A DNA stretch of 64,000 nucleotides from Nitrospira sp. (GTDB lineage Bacteria; Nitrospirota; Nitrospiria; Nitrospirales; Nitrospiraceae): positions 1 to 64,000 of the forward strand of contig JAFEBM010000003.1 in NCBI GenBank assembly GCA_018242685.1, read 5' to 3'. The position numbers and the translations under genes are program-made. The notes below the pieces were generated by a model. That model made no database searches, was not told where the DNA came from, and was given only the letters and a program-made list of their open reading frames with translations. This document shows, piece by piece, positions 17,997 to 29,694 of the stretch; position 1 is the first letter of the stretch, and every line of letters begins with the position of its first letter.

Positions 17997-18120
17997 CAGA
18001 ATGTTCAAAGCGGTTATCCAGCAAGGCCGCAGCGAGCGAAAAGGCGAGGCGTACGTTTTGTTGTACGTTGAGCCTTTGAACGATGCGAGAACGAAGCTGG
18101 GAACCGGTTTCAACATTCTG
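17997..18120. repeat. 124-bp palindromic repeat element inside the T-box stem I
   Basis: The ends form a long imperfect inverted repeat: CAGAATGTTCAAAGCGGTT at the left and, reverse-complemented, CAGAATGTTGAAACCGGTT at the right. An inner hairpin is built from AAGGC..CGTAC and GTACG..GCCTT (about 18041-18077). The flanks are continuous T-box sequence, so this is an insertion. It has no coding capacity and resembles REP/MITE-type elements. No second copy was found in this window. Confidence 0.7.
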
Positions 18121-18291
18121 TAGAGAGCTGGTGGGTGGTGCAAACCAGCCTAGATGCCGCCGAACTCGCCTCCGAGCCGAATCTCCGAACATGAAGTAGG
18201 AGATTCCGCCTTGCCTCCGTAAGGGGCAGAATGAAGGGTCTGACGACCGGTCGGTCTTCAGACCAAATCAGGGTGGTACCACGGAGTGCGT

Positions 18292-18334
18292 GAAGCCTTC
18301 GTCCCTGGGTAAGTGAGGGGGTCGAAGGCTTTTG
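18292..18334 (+). terminator. Rho-independent terminator of the leuA T-box
   Basis: AAGCCTTCG (18293-18301) pairs with CGAAGGCTT (18323-18331), followed by TTGTGTTT. The loop contains TCCCT, which can alternatively pair with the T-box AGGG to form the antiterminator. Confidence 0.85.
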
Positions 18335-18364
18335 TGTTTCTAGAGGGGGAAAGGTGGTGCAACC

Positions 18365-19912
18365 ATGACACGCATGATCAGAATTTTTGACACAACCTTG
18401 AGAGATGGCGAGCAATCGCCCGGCGCCAGCATGAATGTGGAAGAGAAGGTCATGGTGGCCAAACAACTGGCCAGGCTCGGCGTCGATATTATTGAAGCGG
18501 GATTTGCCTATAGCTCGCCCGGAGACTTTGACGCGGTGCGGCGTATTGCGCAGGAGGTCGAAGGACCGACGATCTGTAGTCTGGCGCGAGCTCGACCAGA
18601 GGATATCGATCGAGCGTGGGAAGCCTTGAAAGGGGCTCCAAAGGTCCGCATCCATACATTTCTTTCTACGTCCGATATTCACCTGAAGCACCAGTTCCGG
18701 ATGACGCGGGAACAGGCCAAGCAGCGAGCCGCGGAGATGGTCCAGCGGGCGCGGACTTATGTCGATGATGTCGAATTCTCTCCGATGGATGCGAGCCGAT
18801 CAGATCCCTCATTCCTCTACGAGGTCATTGAGGCGGTCATCGCTGCCGGGGCCGGTACCGTGAATATACCCGACACGGTGGGATATGCTGTCCCGCAAGA
18901 ATTCGGCGCACTGATCAGGGGTATTTGCGACAAGGTTCCCAATGCCGAACAAGCCGTGATTTCCGTCCATTGCCACAACGATCTGGGTGTCGCGGTGGCG
19001 AACAGCTTGGCGGCGATTATGAATGGGGCGGGCCAGGTGGAGTGTACGATCAACGGAATCGGAGAGCGTGCGGGGAATACGTCCTTGGAAGAGATCGTGA
19101 TGGGCCTCCGCACCAGAACGGATTTTTACCAAGCGGACACTCGTATCCGAACCGAGGAAATTGCGAAGACCAGCCGTTTGGTCAGCAAGATCACGGGGAT
19201 GGTGGTGCAACCCAATAAGGCGATCGTGGGGGCGAACGCCTTCGCCCATACGTCGGGCATTCATCAGGACGGCTTGCTCAAAGAGAAGACGACCTATGAA
19301 ATTATGCGCCCGGAATCGATCGGATTGGTCGAAAGTCAGATGGTGATGGGCAAGTTGTCCGGGCGTCATGCCTTCCGGCAGCGTTTGGAAGAGTTGGGTT
19401 ACAAGCTTGGCGAGGCAGAGGTCAATCACGCCTTCGAGCGGTTCAAAAAGCTTGCTGATCAGAAAAAAGAGATCTTCGAAGAAGATCTCGAAGTCATTGT
19501 CTCAGAAGAGTTGTCAAAGATGGCCGAGCGCATTGCCTTAAAAGCGCTTCAGGTCTCGAGCGGAACGGATCGGGTCCCCACAGCTACAGTCGAATTGGCA
19601 ATCGACGGCACATCCATCGTTCAAACCGGGATCGGCGATGGGCCGGTGGATGCCGTGTACCGCACCATTGCCGCTATGACACAGACGAGGAGCAACTTGC
19701 TGATGTATGTTGTAAAAGCCATCACCGGTGGGACGGATGCACAGGGCGAAGTGTCGGTGCGTGTGCAAGAAGATGGTCGAACGGTCACAGGACACGGCGC
19801 CGATACCGATATCATCACGGCGTCCGCTCGGGCCTATATCAGCGCTCTGAATAAGCTGGCCTACCTGGCGACGAAACAGGCGCAAGGCGAGCAGAAGGTG
19901 AACTTGATTTGA
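18365..19912 (+). CDS. leuA: 2-isopropylmalate synthase
   Basis: 515 residues. It condenses acetyl-CoA with 2-oxoisovalerate, the first committed step of leucine synthesis. The HMGL-like TIM barrel starts with [16 protein letters not shown] (metal-binding Asp) and shows [16 protein letters not shown] and [18 protein letters not shown], the second holding the His-x-His metal ligands in HCHND. A linker region ([14 protein letters not shown]) leads to the C-terminal LeuA allosteric dimer domain from about residue 390, which mediates leucine feedback. Transcription is expected to be controlled by the T-box directly upstream. Confidence 0.96.
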   Translation: MTRMIRIFDTTLRDGEQSPGASMNVEEKVMVAKQLARLGVDIIEAGFAYSSPGDFDAVRRIAQEVEGPTICSLARARPEDIDRAWEALKGAPKVRIHTFLSTSDIHLKHQFRMTREQAKQRAAEMVQRARTYVDDVEFSPMDASRSDPSFLYEVIEAVIAAGAGTVNIPDTVGYAVPQEFGALIRGICDKVPNAEQAVISVHCHNDLGVAVANSLAAIMNGAGQVECTINGIGERAGNTSLEEIVMGLRTRTDFYQADTRIRTEEIAKTSRLVSKITGMVVQPNKAIVGANAFAHTSGIHQDGLLKEKTTYEIMRPESIGLVESQMVMGKLSGRHAFRQRLEELGYKLGEAEVNHAFERFKKLADQKKEIFEEDLEVIVSEELSKMAERIALKALQVSSGTDRVPTATVELAIDGTSIVQTGIGDGPVDAVYRTIAAMTQTRSNLLMYVVKAITGGTDAQGEVSVRVQEDGRTVTGHGADTDIITASARAYISALNKLAYLATKQAQGEQKVNLI

Positions 19913-19970
19913 CGCGGTCTCCACGGTACAGTTTCACTCTCCGTGGTGAGGTCTGGTGGATTGAGAGGGC

Positions 19971-20339
19971 TTGTCCTTGTTCAAGGTGAAGCTGGCGGAT
20001 CGTCCCGAGTTTCTGGCCGGGGATGAGACTCGCTTGCGGGAGATTTTTCACCCTGGCAAGCATCAGCTCAAACTGAATTACAGTCTGGCCCACGGGACAT
20101 TGCCGCCCGGTCAACGCTCGAAGCGCCACGTCTTGGCCTCATCGGAAGTCTATTACTTCATTTCAGGGCGGGGCCGCTTCACGATCGACGATCAAATCAC
20201 GCCGATCGAAGCAGGCACGACTATCTATGTGCCGCCGGGAGGAAGACAGTTCGTCGAAAATACCGGGGAGACCGATGTCGAGTTTTTGTGTCTTGTTGAT
20301 CCGGCTTGGCGGATTGAAGATGAAACGATACTGGAATAG
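19971..20339 (+). CDS. Small cupin-domain protein
   Basis: 122 residues if the TTG at 19971 is used (weak GAGAGG upstream); a GTG at 19986 is the alternative. The cupin barrel motifs are visible as [20 protein letters not shown] (motif 1) and [20 protein letters not shown] (motif 2). His and Glu residues could bind a metal. It lies between leuA and leuB on the same strand and may be co-transcribed. Single-domain cupins include isomerases, dioxygenases and sugar-binding proteins, so its function cannot be named. Confidence 0.75.
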   Translation: MSLFKVKLADRPEFLAGDETRLREIFHPGKHQLKLNYSLAHGTLPPGQRSKRHVLASSEVYYFISGRGRFTIDDQITPIEAGTTIYVPPGGRQFVENTGETDVEFLCLVDPAWRIEDETILE

Positions 20340-20374
20340 GCCATAAGCCGATTGAGTCATCGAAAGGAGCGACT

Positions 20375-21448
20375 GTGAAGGCCAAGATTGCAGTGCTGGC
20401 CGGTGACGGGGTTGGGCGCGAGATTGTTCCCGAAGCCGTGAAGGTCCTGAAGGCCATTGCCGAGAAGTATGGGCACTCATTCGAATTTGTTGCAGCCGAT
20501 ATCGGCGGACAGGCGATCGAGAAACTGGGTGTGCCGCTGCCGAAGGACACATTGGCGCTTGCCAAGCAAAGCGATGCCGTCTTGCTGGGCGCCGTCGGGG
20601 GGCCTCGATGGGAGAACTTGGAATACAGCCTGCGACCGGAGCGCGCATTGCTCGGAATCCGGGAAGCTTTAGGGCTCTACGCCAATTTGAGGCCGGCCAA
20701 GCTCTATTCGAATTTAGTGGATGCGTCCACATTGAAACGCGAGGTTGTCGAAGGGATCGACATCCTTGTGATCCGCGAGCTCACCGGCGGTATCTATTTC
20801 GGCAAACCGAAGGGGATCGAGAAATTGCCGAACGGCGAAGAGCGAGGGGTCAATACGGAAGTCTATTCGACGGAAGAAGTTCGGCGGATCGCCAAGGTGG
20901 CGTTCGAGGCGGCACGGAAACGGCGGAAGAAGGTCACCTCGGTCGATAAAGCGAATGTGTTGGAATCGTCCGAGCTGTGGCGCAAGGTGGTTATCGACGT
21001 CCATGCGTCCTATCCGGACGTCGAACTGAGCCATATCTACGTGGATAATGCTGCGATGCAGCTGGTGCGGAATCCGCGACAATTCGACGTGCTCCTCTGC
21101 AACAACATGTTCGGCGACATTCTGAGCGATGAAGCGGCGATGCTGACCGGTTCGATCGGGATGTTGCCGTCGGCGAGTATCGGGGCTAAGGTCGGCCTCT
21201 TTGAACCGATTCATGGAAGCGCTCCGGACATTGCAGGGAAAAATATCGCCAATCCCATTGCCACGATCTCATCGGGGGCCATGATGCTGTCGTACGCCTT
21301 TCAACTCGATAAAGAAGCCGAAGCGATCGAACAGGCCATCGTAAAAACGCTCGACCTGGGATATCGGACCAAAGATATTCAGAGTCCCGGCGCGAAGATC
21401 GTCGGCACGGTGGAGATGGGCGAGACCATCGTCCGAAACTTGAATTAG
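20375..21448 (+). CDS. leuB: 3-isopropylmalate dehydrogenase
   Basis: 357 residues from a GTG start preceded by GAAAGGAG. This NAD-dependent oxidative decarboxylase makes 2-oxoisocaproate in leucine synthesis. Signatures are [20 protein letters not shown] at the N-terminus, substrate-binding [26 protein letters not shown], and the metal-binding and NAD segment [20 protein letters not shown] followed by [15 protein letters not shown]. LeuC and LeuD are not in the window. Confidence 0.96.
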   Translation: MKAKIAVLAGDGVGREIVPEAVKVLKAIAEKYGHSFEFVAADIGGQAIEKLGVPLPKDTLALAKQSDAVLLGAVGGPRWENLEYSLRPERALLGIREALGLYANLRPAKLYSNLVDASTLKREVVEGIDILVIRELTGGIYFGKPKGIEKLPNGEERGVNTEVYSTEEVRRIAKVAFEAARKRRKKVTSVDKANVLESSELWRKVVIDVHASYPDVELSHIYVDNAAMQLVRNPRQFDVLLCNNMFGDILSDEAAMLTGSIGMLPSASIGAKVGLFEPIHGSAPDIAGKNIANPIATISSGAMMLSYAFQLDKEAEAIEQAIVKTLDLGYRTKDIQSPGAKIVGTVEMGETIVRNLN

Positions 21449-21464
21449 TCAGCAGGTCTGAACT

Positions 21465-22673
21465 GTGGCAGCCATTCTTTCCACATGGATAATCAGAACA
21501 CGTGCAGGCAACGGCGAGTCTGGTTGTACGGGAGACGGTGGACCGTCACTACAGGCCCGTTTGAACGAGCCGAAAGGCGTGGCGATCGATTGCTACGGCA
21601 ATGTGTATGTGGCCGATTCAGAAAATCATGTCGTTCGCAAAATCGATCATGCGACCGGTGTCATCTCGACGGTAGCGGGCATGTCCGGTGAGGACCCTCT
21701 ACCCTCGGCTGTGACCGGGGGTGCACTCGCCCAGCCTACGGATGAAGACCCGTTGGCCGATGGTGCAGGAGAGACCGATTCGGCGAAATTTACGCAGCAT
21801 GCCGATTTGAGCGGAACGGTTCGGTATTGGACGAATCAAGCAACCACAGCGGCCAAGCGGTATGGCGGGGACGGCAAGACCGCGGTGCATGCGCAACTGA
21901 ACTTCCCTACGGCAGTCGCCGTGGACCGGGAGGGGAATGTATATATCGCCGATACCATGAACCATCGCGTACGGGTGGTCGATTTAGAAACCGGCATCAT
22001 TTCAACGCTGGCCGGAACTGGTCATGCCCGATTCTCCGGTGATGGCGGTCCCGCCGATCAGGCTGCGCTCAATGAACCGGCATCGCTGGCCGTTGACGAC
22101 GCGGGCCGACTCTATATCGCCGATCAAAGCAATCATCGTGTGCGGGTGGTAGATCTCAAGACCGGTGTGATTCGGACAGTGGCTGGAACCGGGATCGCGA
22201 CGTACGACGGAGATGGGAAGCCTGCTGTTGACTCGGCTCTTGCCGGTCCCAGTGGATTGGCTCTCACGGACGACCGTCTCTATATTGCTGATACCTTCAA
22301 TGGCCGAATCCGATGCGTCGAGCTTTCGTCAGGGTTGATGACCACGGTGGCAGGTGACGGTGGAGTCTATCGGTACGAGTCCCCGTCGGATGCCCCCTCG
22401 CCCAGCCTTTCGCGTCCGACAGGAATTGCATTGGACCAGGAGGGACGTCTTTTTCTGACCGATTCAGACAATCACCTCATCCGGCAGTGGGATTGGTCAT
22501 CCGGAAAGGCGTTCTGTGTGGCGGGTCGAGGAGTGCCGTCCTATTCCGGCGATGGCGGCGTCGCACGAGAAGCAAGTTTGTGTTACCCATTCGGTATCGT
22601 TGCCGATCGCGACGGCATGCTGTTGGTGGCCGACACCTTCAATCATCGCATTCGCGTGTTGGCAGTGGAGTGA
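21465..22673 (+). CDS. NHL-repeat beta-propeller protein
   Basis: 402 residues from a GTG start. Six or so NHL repeats are evident from the recurring pattern PxGVAxDxxGNVYVADxxNHRVRxVD (for example GVAIDCYGNVYVADSENHVV and AVAVDREGNVYIADTMNHRV) and the alternating motif TxAGTGxxxxSGDGGPAxxA. They should build a six-bladed propeller. No signal peptide is evident, so it may be cytoplasmic, although many relatives are exported. NHL propellers mediate protein-protein interactions or lyase activity; the role here is unknown. It sits between leuB and asd with close spacing. Confidence 0.8.
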   Translation: MAAILSTWIIRTRAGNGESGCTGDGGPSLQARLNEPKGVAIDCYGNVYVADSENHVVRKIDHATGVISTVAGMSGEDPLPSAVTGGALAQPTDEDPLADGAGETDSAKFTQHADLSGTVRYWTNQATTAAKRYGGDGKTAVHAQLNFPTAVAVDREGNVYIADTMNHRVRVVDLETGIISTLAGTGHARFSGDGGPADQAALNEPASLAVDDAGRLYIADQSNHRVRVVDLKTGVIRTVAGTGIATYDGDGKPAVDSALAGPSGLALTDDRLYIADTFNGRIRCVELSSGLMTTVAGDGGVYRYESPSDAPSPSLSRPTGIALDQEGRLFLTDSDNHLIRQWDWSSGKAFCVAGRGVPSYSGDGGVAREASLCYPFGIVADRDGMLLVADTFNHRIRVLAVE

Positions 22674-22680
22674 ACGGCTC

Positions 22681-23703
22681 ATGATCAAGAAAAAACCAGG
22701 ATACACGGTGGCGATCCTTGGCGCGACCGGCGCGGTCGGCAGGGAAACGCTGGAGATCTTGGAGGAGCGGAAATTTCCGCTGACAAGCCTCAGGCTCTTT
22801 GCGTCCAAACGATCGGCCGGTGAGGTGATGACGTGTCAGGGCAAGGAGTGGACAGTTGAAGAGCTGACTGAACCTTCGTCGTTTGAGGGCGTGGACCTGG
22901 CGTTTATCTCGGCCACAGATGCCATCAGCAAAGACTACGGTCAACGTCTGGGCGCCACCGGCGTTGCAGTGATTGATGATAGTGCGGTGTTCCGCATGGA
23001 TGATCAGGTTCCCTTGGTGGTTCCGGAGGTCAATGCCGCGGCCTTGCGCGCCATGCCTCGTGGAATAGTCTCCATTCCCAACTGTACGACCACGCCCTTG
23101 GTCATGGCGCTCAAGCCGCTTCACGATGCGGTGGGGGTGAAACGTGTGGTGGTGACGACCTTTCAATCGGTGTCGGGGACCGGTGTGGCGGCCATGGATG
23201 AGCTGATGGATCAAACGAAGGATTTGCTGGCGTTTCGCGACGTCACGACCAAGGTCTATCCCTACCAGATTGCCTTCAATCTGTTGCCCCACATCGGCTC
23301 CTTCAATGAGGGCGGCGACTGTTCGGAAGAAGTGAAGATCGCAAAAGAGACCCGAAAAATACTCGGTGCGCCGAGGCTCAAGGTGACGGCCACGACGGTT
23401 CGTGTTCCTGTGTTGCGGTGCCATTCAGAAGCGATCAATGTTGAATTGGAACGTCCGCTGAACGCGAACGAGGCGCGTGCTGCGCTGGCAGCCATGCCCG
23501 GCGTGATTGTCTATGACGATCCGGTGAAGAAGCTGTACCCGATGCCGCTTGATGCGACAGGAAAAGACGAGGTCTACATCGGCCGTGTGCGGGAAGATGA
23601 ATCGATCGCGAACGGTCTCAATCTTTGGGTGGTCTCCGATAATCTTCGCAAGGGAGCGGCGCTGAACGCCATTCAGATCGCAGAATGTCTCATCACGAAT
23701 TAG
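22681..23703 (+). CDS. asd: Aspartate-semialdehyde dehydrogenase
   Basis: 340 residues from ATG 22681, where the NADP-binding motif VAILGATGAVGRETLEIL begins at the usual position; the longer upstream frame overlaps the NHL gene. It reduces aspartyl phosphate to aspartate semialdehyde, feeding lysine/diaminopimelate, threonine and methionine synthesis. The catalytic Cys135 lies in SIPNCTTTPLVMALK, and the active-site His region is VPVLRCHSEAINVE. Seven bases separate it from the NHL gene. Its stop codon is part of a hairpin. Confidence 0.95.
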   Translation: MIKKKPGYTVAILGATGAVGRETLEILEERKFPLTSLRLFASKRSAGEVMTCQGKEWTVEELTEPSSFEGVDLAFISATDAISKDYGQRLGATGVAVIDDSAVFRMDDQVPLVVPEVNAAALRAMPRGIVSIPNCTTTPLVMALKPLHDAVGVKRVVVTTFQSVSGTGVAAMDELMDQTKDLLAFRDVTTKVYPYQIAFNLLPHIGSFNEGGDCSEEVKIAKETRKILGAPRLKVTATTVRVPVLRCHSEAINVELERPLNANEARAALAAMPGVIVYDDPVKKLYPMPLDATGKDEVYIGRVREDESIANGLNLWVVSDNLRKGAALNAIQIAECLITN

Positions 23704-23735
23704 CAGAACGCTCAAACTGTTTCAGTGTTCTGCTA
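23701..23735 (+). terminator. Hairpin at the asd stop codon (possible weak terminator)
   Basis: TAGCAGAAC (23701-23709, including the TAG stop) and GTTCTGCTA (23727-23735) form a perfect 9-bp stem with a 17-nt loop. No T run follows. It ends six bases before the next start codon, so it might dampen translation of the small membrane protein instead of stopping transcription. Confidence 0.4.
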
Positions 23736-23740
23736 TTGGG

Positions 23741-24004
23741 ATGAAAGTGATGCCGGAATGGACGACGTTTGGCAAGATTCTGATTGGAATAGGTCTCGGT
23801 ATTGCCGCGCTCGGGGTTCTATTGGTCGTCGTGGACAGGATACCCGGATTAGGGAACGCCTTCAGTTGGCTCGGCAAGCTTCCGGGTGACATCTCCATCA
23901 AACGTGATAACTTCAGTTTCTATTTCCCCATAGGGACAAGTATTGTCCTCAGCGTCTTTCTGAGTCTGCTATTCTATCTCGTAGGATGGTTTTTTCGCCG
24001 ATGA
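23741..24004 (+). CDS. Small membrane protein of the DUF2905 type
   Basis: 87 residues with two hydrophobic segments (ILIGIGLGIAALGVLLVVV and SIVLSVFLSLLFYLVGWFF) joined by the conserved stretch LGKLPGDISIKRDNFSFYFP. That layout and the LPGDI..R..F.FYFP pattern are typical of DUF2905 proteins, whose function is not known. ATG 23741 and a second ATG at 23750 are both possible starts. It overlaps the SpoIID-like gene downstream. Confidence 0.8.
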   Translation: MKVMPEWTTFGKILIGIGLGIAALGVLLVVVDRIPGLGNAFSWLGKLPGDISIKRDNFSFYFPIGTSIVLSVFLSLLFYLVGWFFRR

Positions 24005-25223
24005 TAGCAGCAGGGCTTTTGGCGGGAGCTGCCGGACTGGGCCTCTCTCTCGGCTCGGTCATGATTGCGGAGGCCCATGCCGCGCAATCGATTCGCGTGC
24101 TGTTGGCGCCGGATGTCCAGCAGCTGGAAGTGCATACCGATCAGACCATCTGGGTAACGGATGAACATGATCAGTCATGGTCCTATCGACCTGTCCTGCG
24201 AATCAAGGTGCGTGGCCATGCGTTGATCCTCAACGGTAAACCGGTGGTGAGTGCTCAACTGACGTTGCGGGCGGGAAATCACGACCTCAAGCTCTGGCTG
24301 AATGGGTACGACACAAGAACAGCGCTTCATGCAAGCGATGACAAAGGCGCATTGCAAATCAGTGGGTTGATCCAGCTCGTTCGGCGAGGAAAGGGACTGC
24401 TCCTCGTCAATCACGTCGATTTAGAAGAGTACGTCAAGGGTGTTGTGCCGGCAGAAGTGAATTCAGCCTGGCCCCCTGAAATGCTGAAGGTTCAGGCAGT
24501 CGCTACTCGAACCTATGCGCTGTATCAGCACATGCTCAGCTCCACTCGGGACTATGATGTGGTCTCGGGGATTCAGGATCAGGTGTATCGCGGCCGTCAA
24601 GGCATCGACGCACGGGTGGTGGAGGCGGTGGAATCTACGAGAGGACTCGTTGTGACCTACCAAGGCGCTCCGATCTATGCCGCGTTCTCTTCGACCGCTG
24701 CTGGGATTACGGAAGATGCCATGGTTGTGTGGTCGAAGGATCTCCCTTATTTGAAGGGTGTGGAATGCCCATTCGACATCGAGTCTCCGTATTATCAGTG
24801 GAAGGCATCCTTGAAGATCGGCACCTTGGAGACAAATTTGCGGCAACAAGGGTTTTCGTTGGGAACAATCTCGGCGATCACACCGCTCGCCTATAGCCGT
24901 GCCGGACGAGTGGCGACAATACGGATTGTGCACTCGATGGGGGAGTTGACGCTACGGGGCGAAGACCTGCGTAAAGCGGTGGGGTATACGGTGGTGCCCA
25001 GTACGCAATTTACGATTGAGTCGGTCGGGCAAGACGTCATCATCACTGGTTACGGCGCCGGTCATGCCGTAGGTCTTTGCCAGTGGGGGGCGAAAGAGTT
25101 GGCGGAGTTGGGCTATTCCTTTTCGAGCATTCTTCGTTACTACTATCCGGGAACGGAACTTCAGGATGCTTCGTTAACCCAGGCACCGCCTGTGCCTCCG
25201 ATCACTGCGGCCCCTCCTTCCTG

Positions 25224-25224
<1 letters not shown>
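23986..25224 (+). CDS. SpoIID/LytB-domain protein
   Basis: 412 residues from ATG 23986; ATG 24001, in an ATGA overlap with the preceding gene, is the alternative start. An N-terminal hydrophobic signal (IAAGLLAGAAGLGLSLGSVM) indicates export. The SpoIID domain covers about residues 130-390: VDLEEYVKGVVPAEVNSAWPP contains the catalytic-type Glu region, followed by LKVQAVATRTYALYQ and the C-terminal GYGAGHAVGLCQWGAKELAE. SpoIID is a lytic transglycosylase on denuded glycan strands in sporulating bacteria; homologues in non-sporulators are probably peptidoglycan-remodelling enzymes. The stop codon overlaps the queA start (TGATG). Confidence 0.88.
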
Positions 25225-26243
<1,019 letters not shown>

Positions 26244-26286
26244 CTGCTGCTTGCTGATCTTGGGTGGCTCACCAAGACGAGATTGA

Positions 26287-26985
26287 CTACAGTAATTCTC
26301 GGCGGATCGTGATCGGCAGCTTGGCTTTCATGGACTGCTGGAATGACACCAAGGCGCGTTGCTGCTTCTGTAAGAGAATGTCATCCAACACCCGCTGTTT
26401 GGCTTCTGCTGCCTTAGCAGGATCTGAGTCTTGCGGCCTGGTCATGAGAGACTGTCCTTCTGCAATCTCCACCGGGGTCAGGGCAACGGAGTCTCGTACG
26501 ATCATGCGAGCCTTATTGGCCAAGACTTCCTGGTACTGGATCGATTCAAACGACGCAGGGGTGAGATGATTGGCCGCTAGAATGCGGCGGTAGAGCTCCG
26601 GGTCGAAGGCGCCGTTTTTCTGAAAGACCGGCGTTTGCATAATGAGTTCGCGCAAATCGGCGTCGGAAACCCGCACGCCCATTTCTTCGGCCGCGATGAT
26701 CCACACACGACTGTCGACGAGTTGTCCAACGACGAATTCCTTAAATTCTTCCTCTTTGAAGTCGGTCTTGACGTTGTCTTTGTAGATACGGCGCATGTTT
26801 TCATAGGTGCGTTTGAATTCGTCGAGCGAAACCGCCTGATCGCCGACCTTGGCGACGGGTCCACCGGTTTGTTCTCCGAAGCCCCACCAACCCATCGTTA
26901 TCACGAAGGCCACAGCTAAGATCCCCATGATGGATTTGAGCAACCACGGGTAGTTGTGTGACGCGTCACGCATTGTCTTGATCAT
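26287..26985 (-). CDS. SurA_N/PpiD-type membrane-anchored chaperone, no PPIase domain
   Basis: 232 residues on the strand opposite to its neighbours. An N-terminal membrane anchor (WLLKSIMGILAVAFVITMGWWGF) with a short cytoplasmic start is as in PpiD. The SurA_N_3 chaperone region follows (VAKVGDQAVSLDEFKRTYEN, EEFVVGQLVDSRVWIIAAEE-like helices, then AFDPELYRRILAANHLTPASF). Full PpiD proteins are over 600 residues with parvulin domains. Here the protein ends soon after the chaperone helix bundle, so it should act as a periplasmic holdase or cofactor. Convergent with queA. Confidence 0.8.
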   Translation of the reverse strand: MIKTMRDASHNYPWLLKSIMGILAVAFVITMGWWGFGEQTGGPVAKVGDQAVSLDEFKRTYENMRRIYKDNVKTDFKEEEFKEFVVGQLVDSRVWIIAAEEMGVRVSDADLRELIMQTPVFQKNGAFDPELYRRILAANHLTPASFESIQYQEVLANKARMIVRDSVALTPVEIAEGQSLMTRPQDSDPAKAAEAKQRVLDDILLQKQQRALVSFQQSMKAKLPITIRRELL

Positions 26986-27178
26986 ATCAATCCTCTTCTT
27001 CTATGAACCAGCAGTGTACTTGTGGGCCGAACGGAAGGCAAGGGCCGGTAAGTTCAGCATTATGTGGAATGTCTGCAAGCGTCAGTCTCTGGGAGATCGG
27101 CTCTTTCGCACTGCTCACGGAGGACGAGGGACGGTTCAAGCTTCAGAAAAGAAAACCAGAAAAAAGAGCGGTCTTTGT

Positions 27179-27207
27179 TTGTGCAAGTTGATGCGATTTG
27201 TTATACT
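27179..27207 (+). promoter_or_regulatory. Putative sigma-70 promoter before the RDD gene and mre block
   Basis: TTGTGC at 27179-27184, a 17-bp spacer and TATACT at 27202-27207, 26 bp before the TTG start of the RDD protein. Confidence 0.55.
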
Positions 27208-27232
27208 TTGCCACTAATTAGAAGGAGTACCC

Positions 27233-27691
27233 TTGGCAGGGGAGGGGCCAACCTCGACGGCGCTGGAAACAAGAGTCTATCCGAAGGCCCATGTCCTGAA
27301 TCGGTTCATCGCGAAATTAATTGATCTGTTCATTGTCGTCGCTGCCGGCGAAATCGCTCCTCCGGTCGGCTTTCTTTCCGGCTTGGCCTACATCTTGATC
27401 GCCGATGGGTTTGCGGGTGGAAAAAGTATCGGCAAACGATTGGTCGGTCTGCAAACCATGCGATTGGATGGCCGGGATACGGCTGGCTTCCGAGAATCAA
27501 TTATCCGGAATCTTCCGCTGGGTGGTGCGCAGATCGCCTATGCAGTTCCATACATTGGGTGGCTTGTATCTCTTGCCATCTTAGCGTTTGAGAGTTTTTT
27601 GATCATAGGGAATGAACAGGGTCGTCGGCTGGGCGATGAAGTAGCAAGGACGCACGTATTAGACGCCGGTCAACTGGCGGTCCCGGATTAG
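27233..27691 (+). CDS. RDD-family membrane protein
   Basis: 152 residues. The start is TTG at 27233, supported by GAAGGAG eight bases upstream. The RDD domain is recognisable from RFIAKLIDLFIVV (the R and D that name the family) and GGKSIGKRLVGLQTMRLDG, followed by RESIIRNLP and a last hydrophobic segment (LVSLAILAFESFLII). Three membrane segments are expected. The family is widespread and of largely unknown function, with some members linked to ion or osmotic homeostasis. It precedes mreB on the same strand by 66 bp. Confidence 0.85.
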   Translation: MAGEGPTSTALETRVYPKAHVLNRFIAKLIDLFIVVAAGEIAPPVGFLSGLAYILIADGFAGGKSIGKRLVGLQTMRLDGRDTAGFRESIIRNLPLGGAQIAYAVPYIGWLVSLAILAFESFLIIGNEQGRRLGDEVARTHVLDAGQLAVPD

Positions 27692-28807
<1,116 letters not shown>

Positions 28808-28821
28808 GGTTCCATCCCCTC

Positions 28822-29694
28822 ATGCGGATGGTCAATTTACGCGCACCGTACAGCGTTAGGCGTGTTGCCCTCGTTCTTGCCGTCATTCTCGTGCTCGGCT
28901 TCCTGCTTCTACCCGGCCAACTCCAAAGCGTATTTCAACAAATAGGCAGTCCCTTAGGATGGATTATCAGTTGGCCTCTTCAGGTCGTGGCCGGGGTCCA
29001 TGATCGGATCGCCGGTATCTGGGGACGGTATGTGGCCCTCCAAGGAGTTGAAGAAGAAAATCAACAGTTGAAGAGAGAGCTGGATCTTCTCAAAGAACAA
29101 AACGGGCAGTTGCGAGAAGCTTCGGTGGCGACGGAGCGGCTCTCAGCGTTGCTGGAGTTCAAGAAGCAAGTCCTTCCCACATCCGTGGCCGCCCAGGTGA
29201 TCGGGCGCGATACCGGCAATTGGTATAAGACGATCATTCTGAACAAAGGTGCGTCCGACGGGCTTCAATCGGACCAGGGAGTGATTACTCCGGCAGGTGT
29301 GGTCGGTCGCGTCGTCAAGACCACGGCCTCCACTGCCGTCGTCCTGCTCGTGACGGATCCCAATAATGCGATTGCCGGATTAATCCAGCGTACGAGAGAT
29401 GAGGGAATCGTCGAAGGGACGACGCAGGGACAGGCGAGACTCAAGTACATTCCGCTGTTGTCCAACGCGCGGCCAGGCGATCACGTCGTCACGTCAGGAT
29501 TGGTGGGGGGGTTCCCCCGTGGTATACCGATCGGCACGATCATAAGAATCGATAAGGAAGAGGAAGCGTTGTTCCAATCTGCGGAACTTTCTCCGGAGGT
29601 CGATCCAAATCGGGTTGAGGAAGTGTTGGTTATTCAGTCTCCCTCTATTCCGACCGAAGGGGGGCGTCTTGGCGTGCCGAAACCCAAGCCATGA
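28822..29694 (+). CDS. mreC: Rod-shape determining protein MreC
   Basis: 290 residues. One N-terminal membrane helix (RRVALVLAVILVLGFLLL) is followed by a coiled coil (EEENQQLKRELDLLKEQNG, about residues 75-115). The periplasmic double beta-barrel domain carries VIGRDTGNWYKTIILNKGAS, GVITPAGVVGRV and GDHVVTSGLVGGFPRGIPIG. It links MreB to PBP2 and RodA. The last four bases overlap mreD (ATGA). Confidence 0.94.
   Translation: MRMVNLRAPYSVRRVALVLAVILVLGFLLLPGQLQSVFQQIGSPLGWIISWPLQVVAGVHDRIAGIWGRYVALQGVEEENQQLKRELDLLKEQNGQLREASVATERLSALLEFKKQVLPTSVAAQVIGRDTGNWYKTIILNKGASDGLQSDQGVITPAGVVGRVVKTTASTAVVLLVTDPNNAIAGLIQRTRDEGIVEGTTQGQARLKYIPLLSNARPGDHVVTSGLVGGFPRGIPIGTIIRIDKEEEALFQSAELSPEVDPNRVEEVLVIQSPSIPTEGGRLGVPKPKP

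Larger units (their letters stand above)
17959..18334 (+). promoter_or_regulatory. T-box leader controlling leuA (leucine CTC specifier), with inserted repeat
   Basis: The conserved T-box parts appear in order. The stem I base GACGAGGAATAGTACG (17965-17980) contains the AGTA/loop-E motif. The distal stem I motifs AGAGAGCTGG and GGTGCAAACCAGC are at 18123-18149. A GAACTC specifier loop places CTC (Leu) at 18165-18167. The T-box sequence AGGGTGGTACCACGG is at 18270-18284, followed by the competing terminator with TCCCT for antiterminator pairing. Uncharged tRNA-Leu should stabilise the antiterminator and allow leuA transcription. A leucine specifier before 2-isopropylmalate synthase is biologically consistent. 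Stem I is interrupted by a 124-bp palindromic repeat (17997-18120), and whether the switch still works is unknown. Confidence 0.88.
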
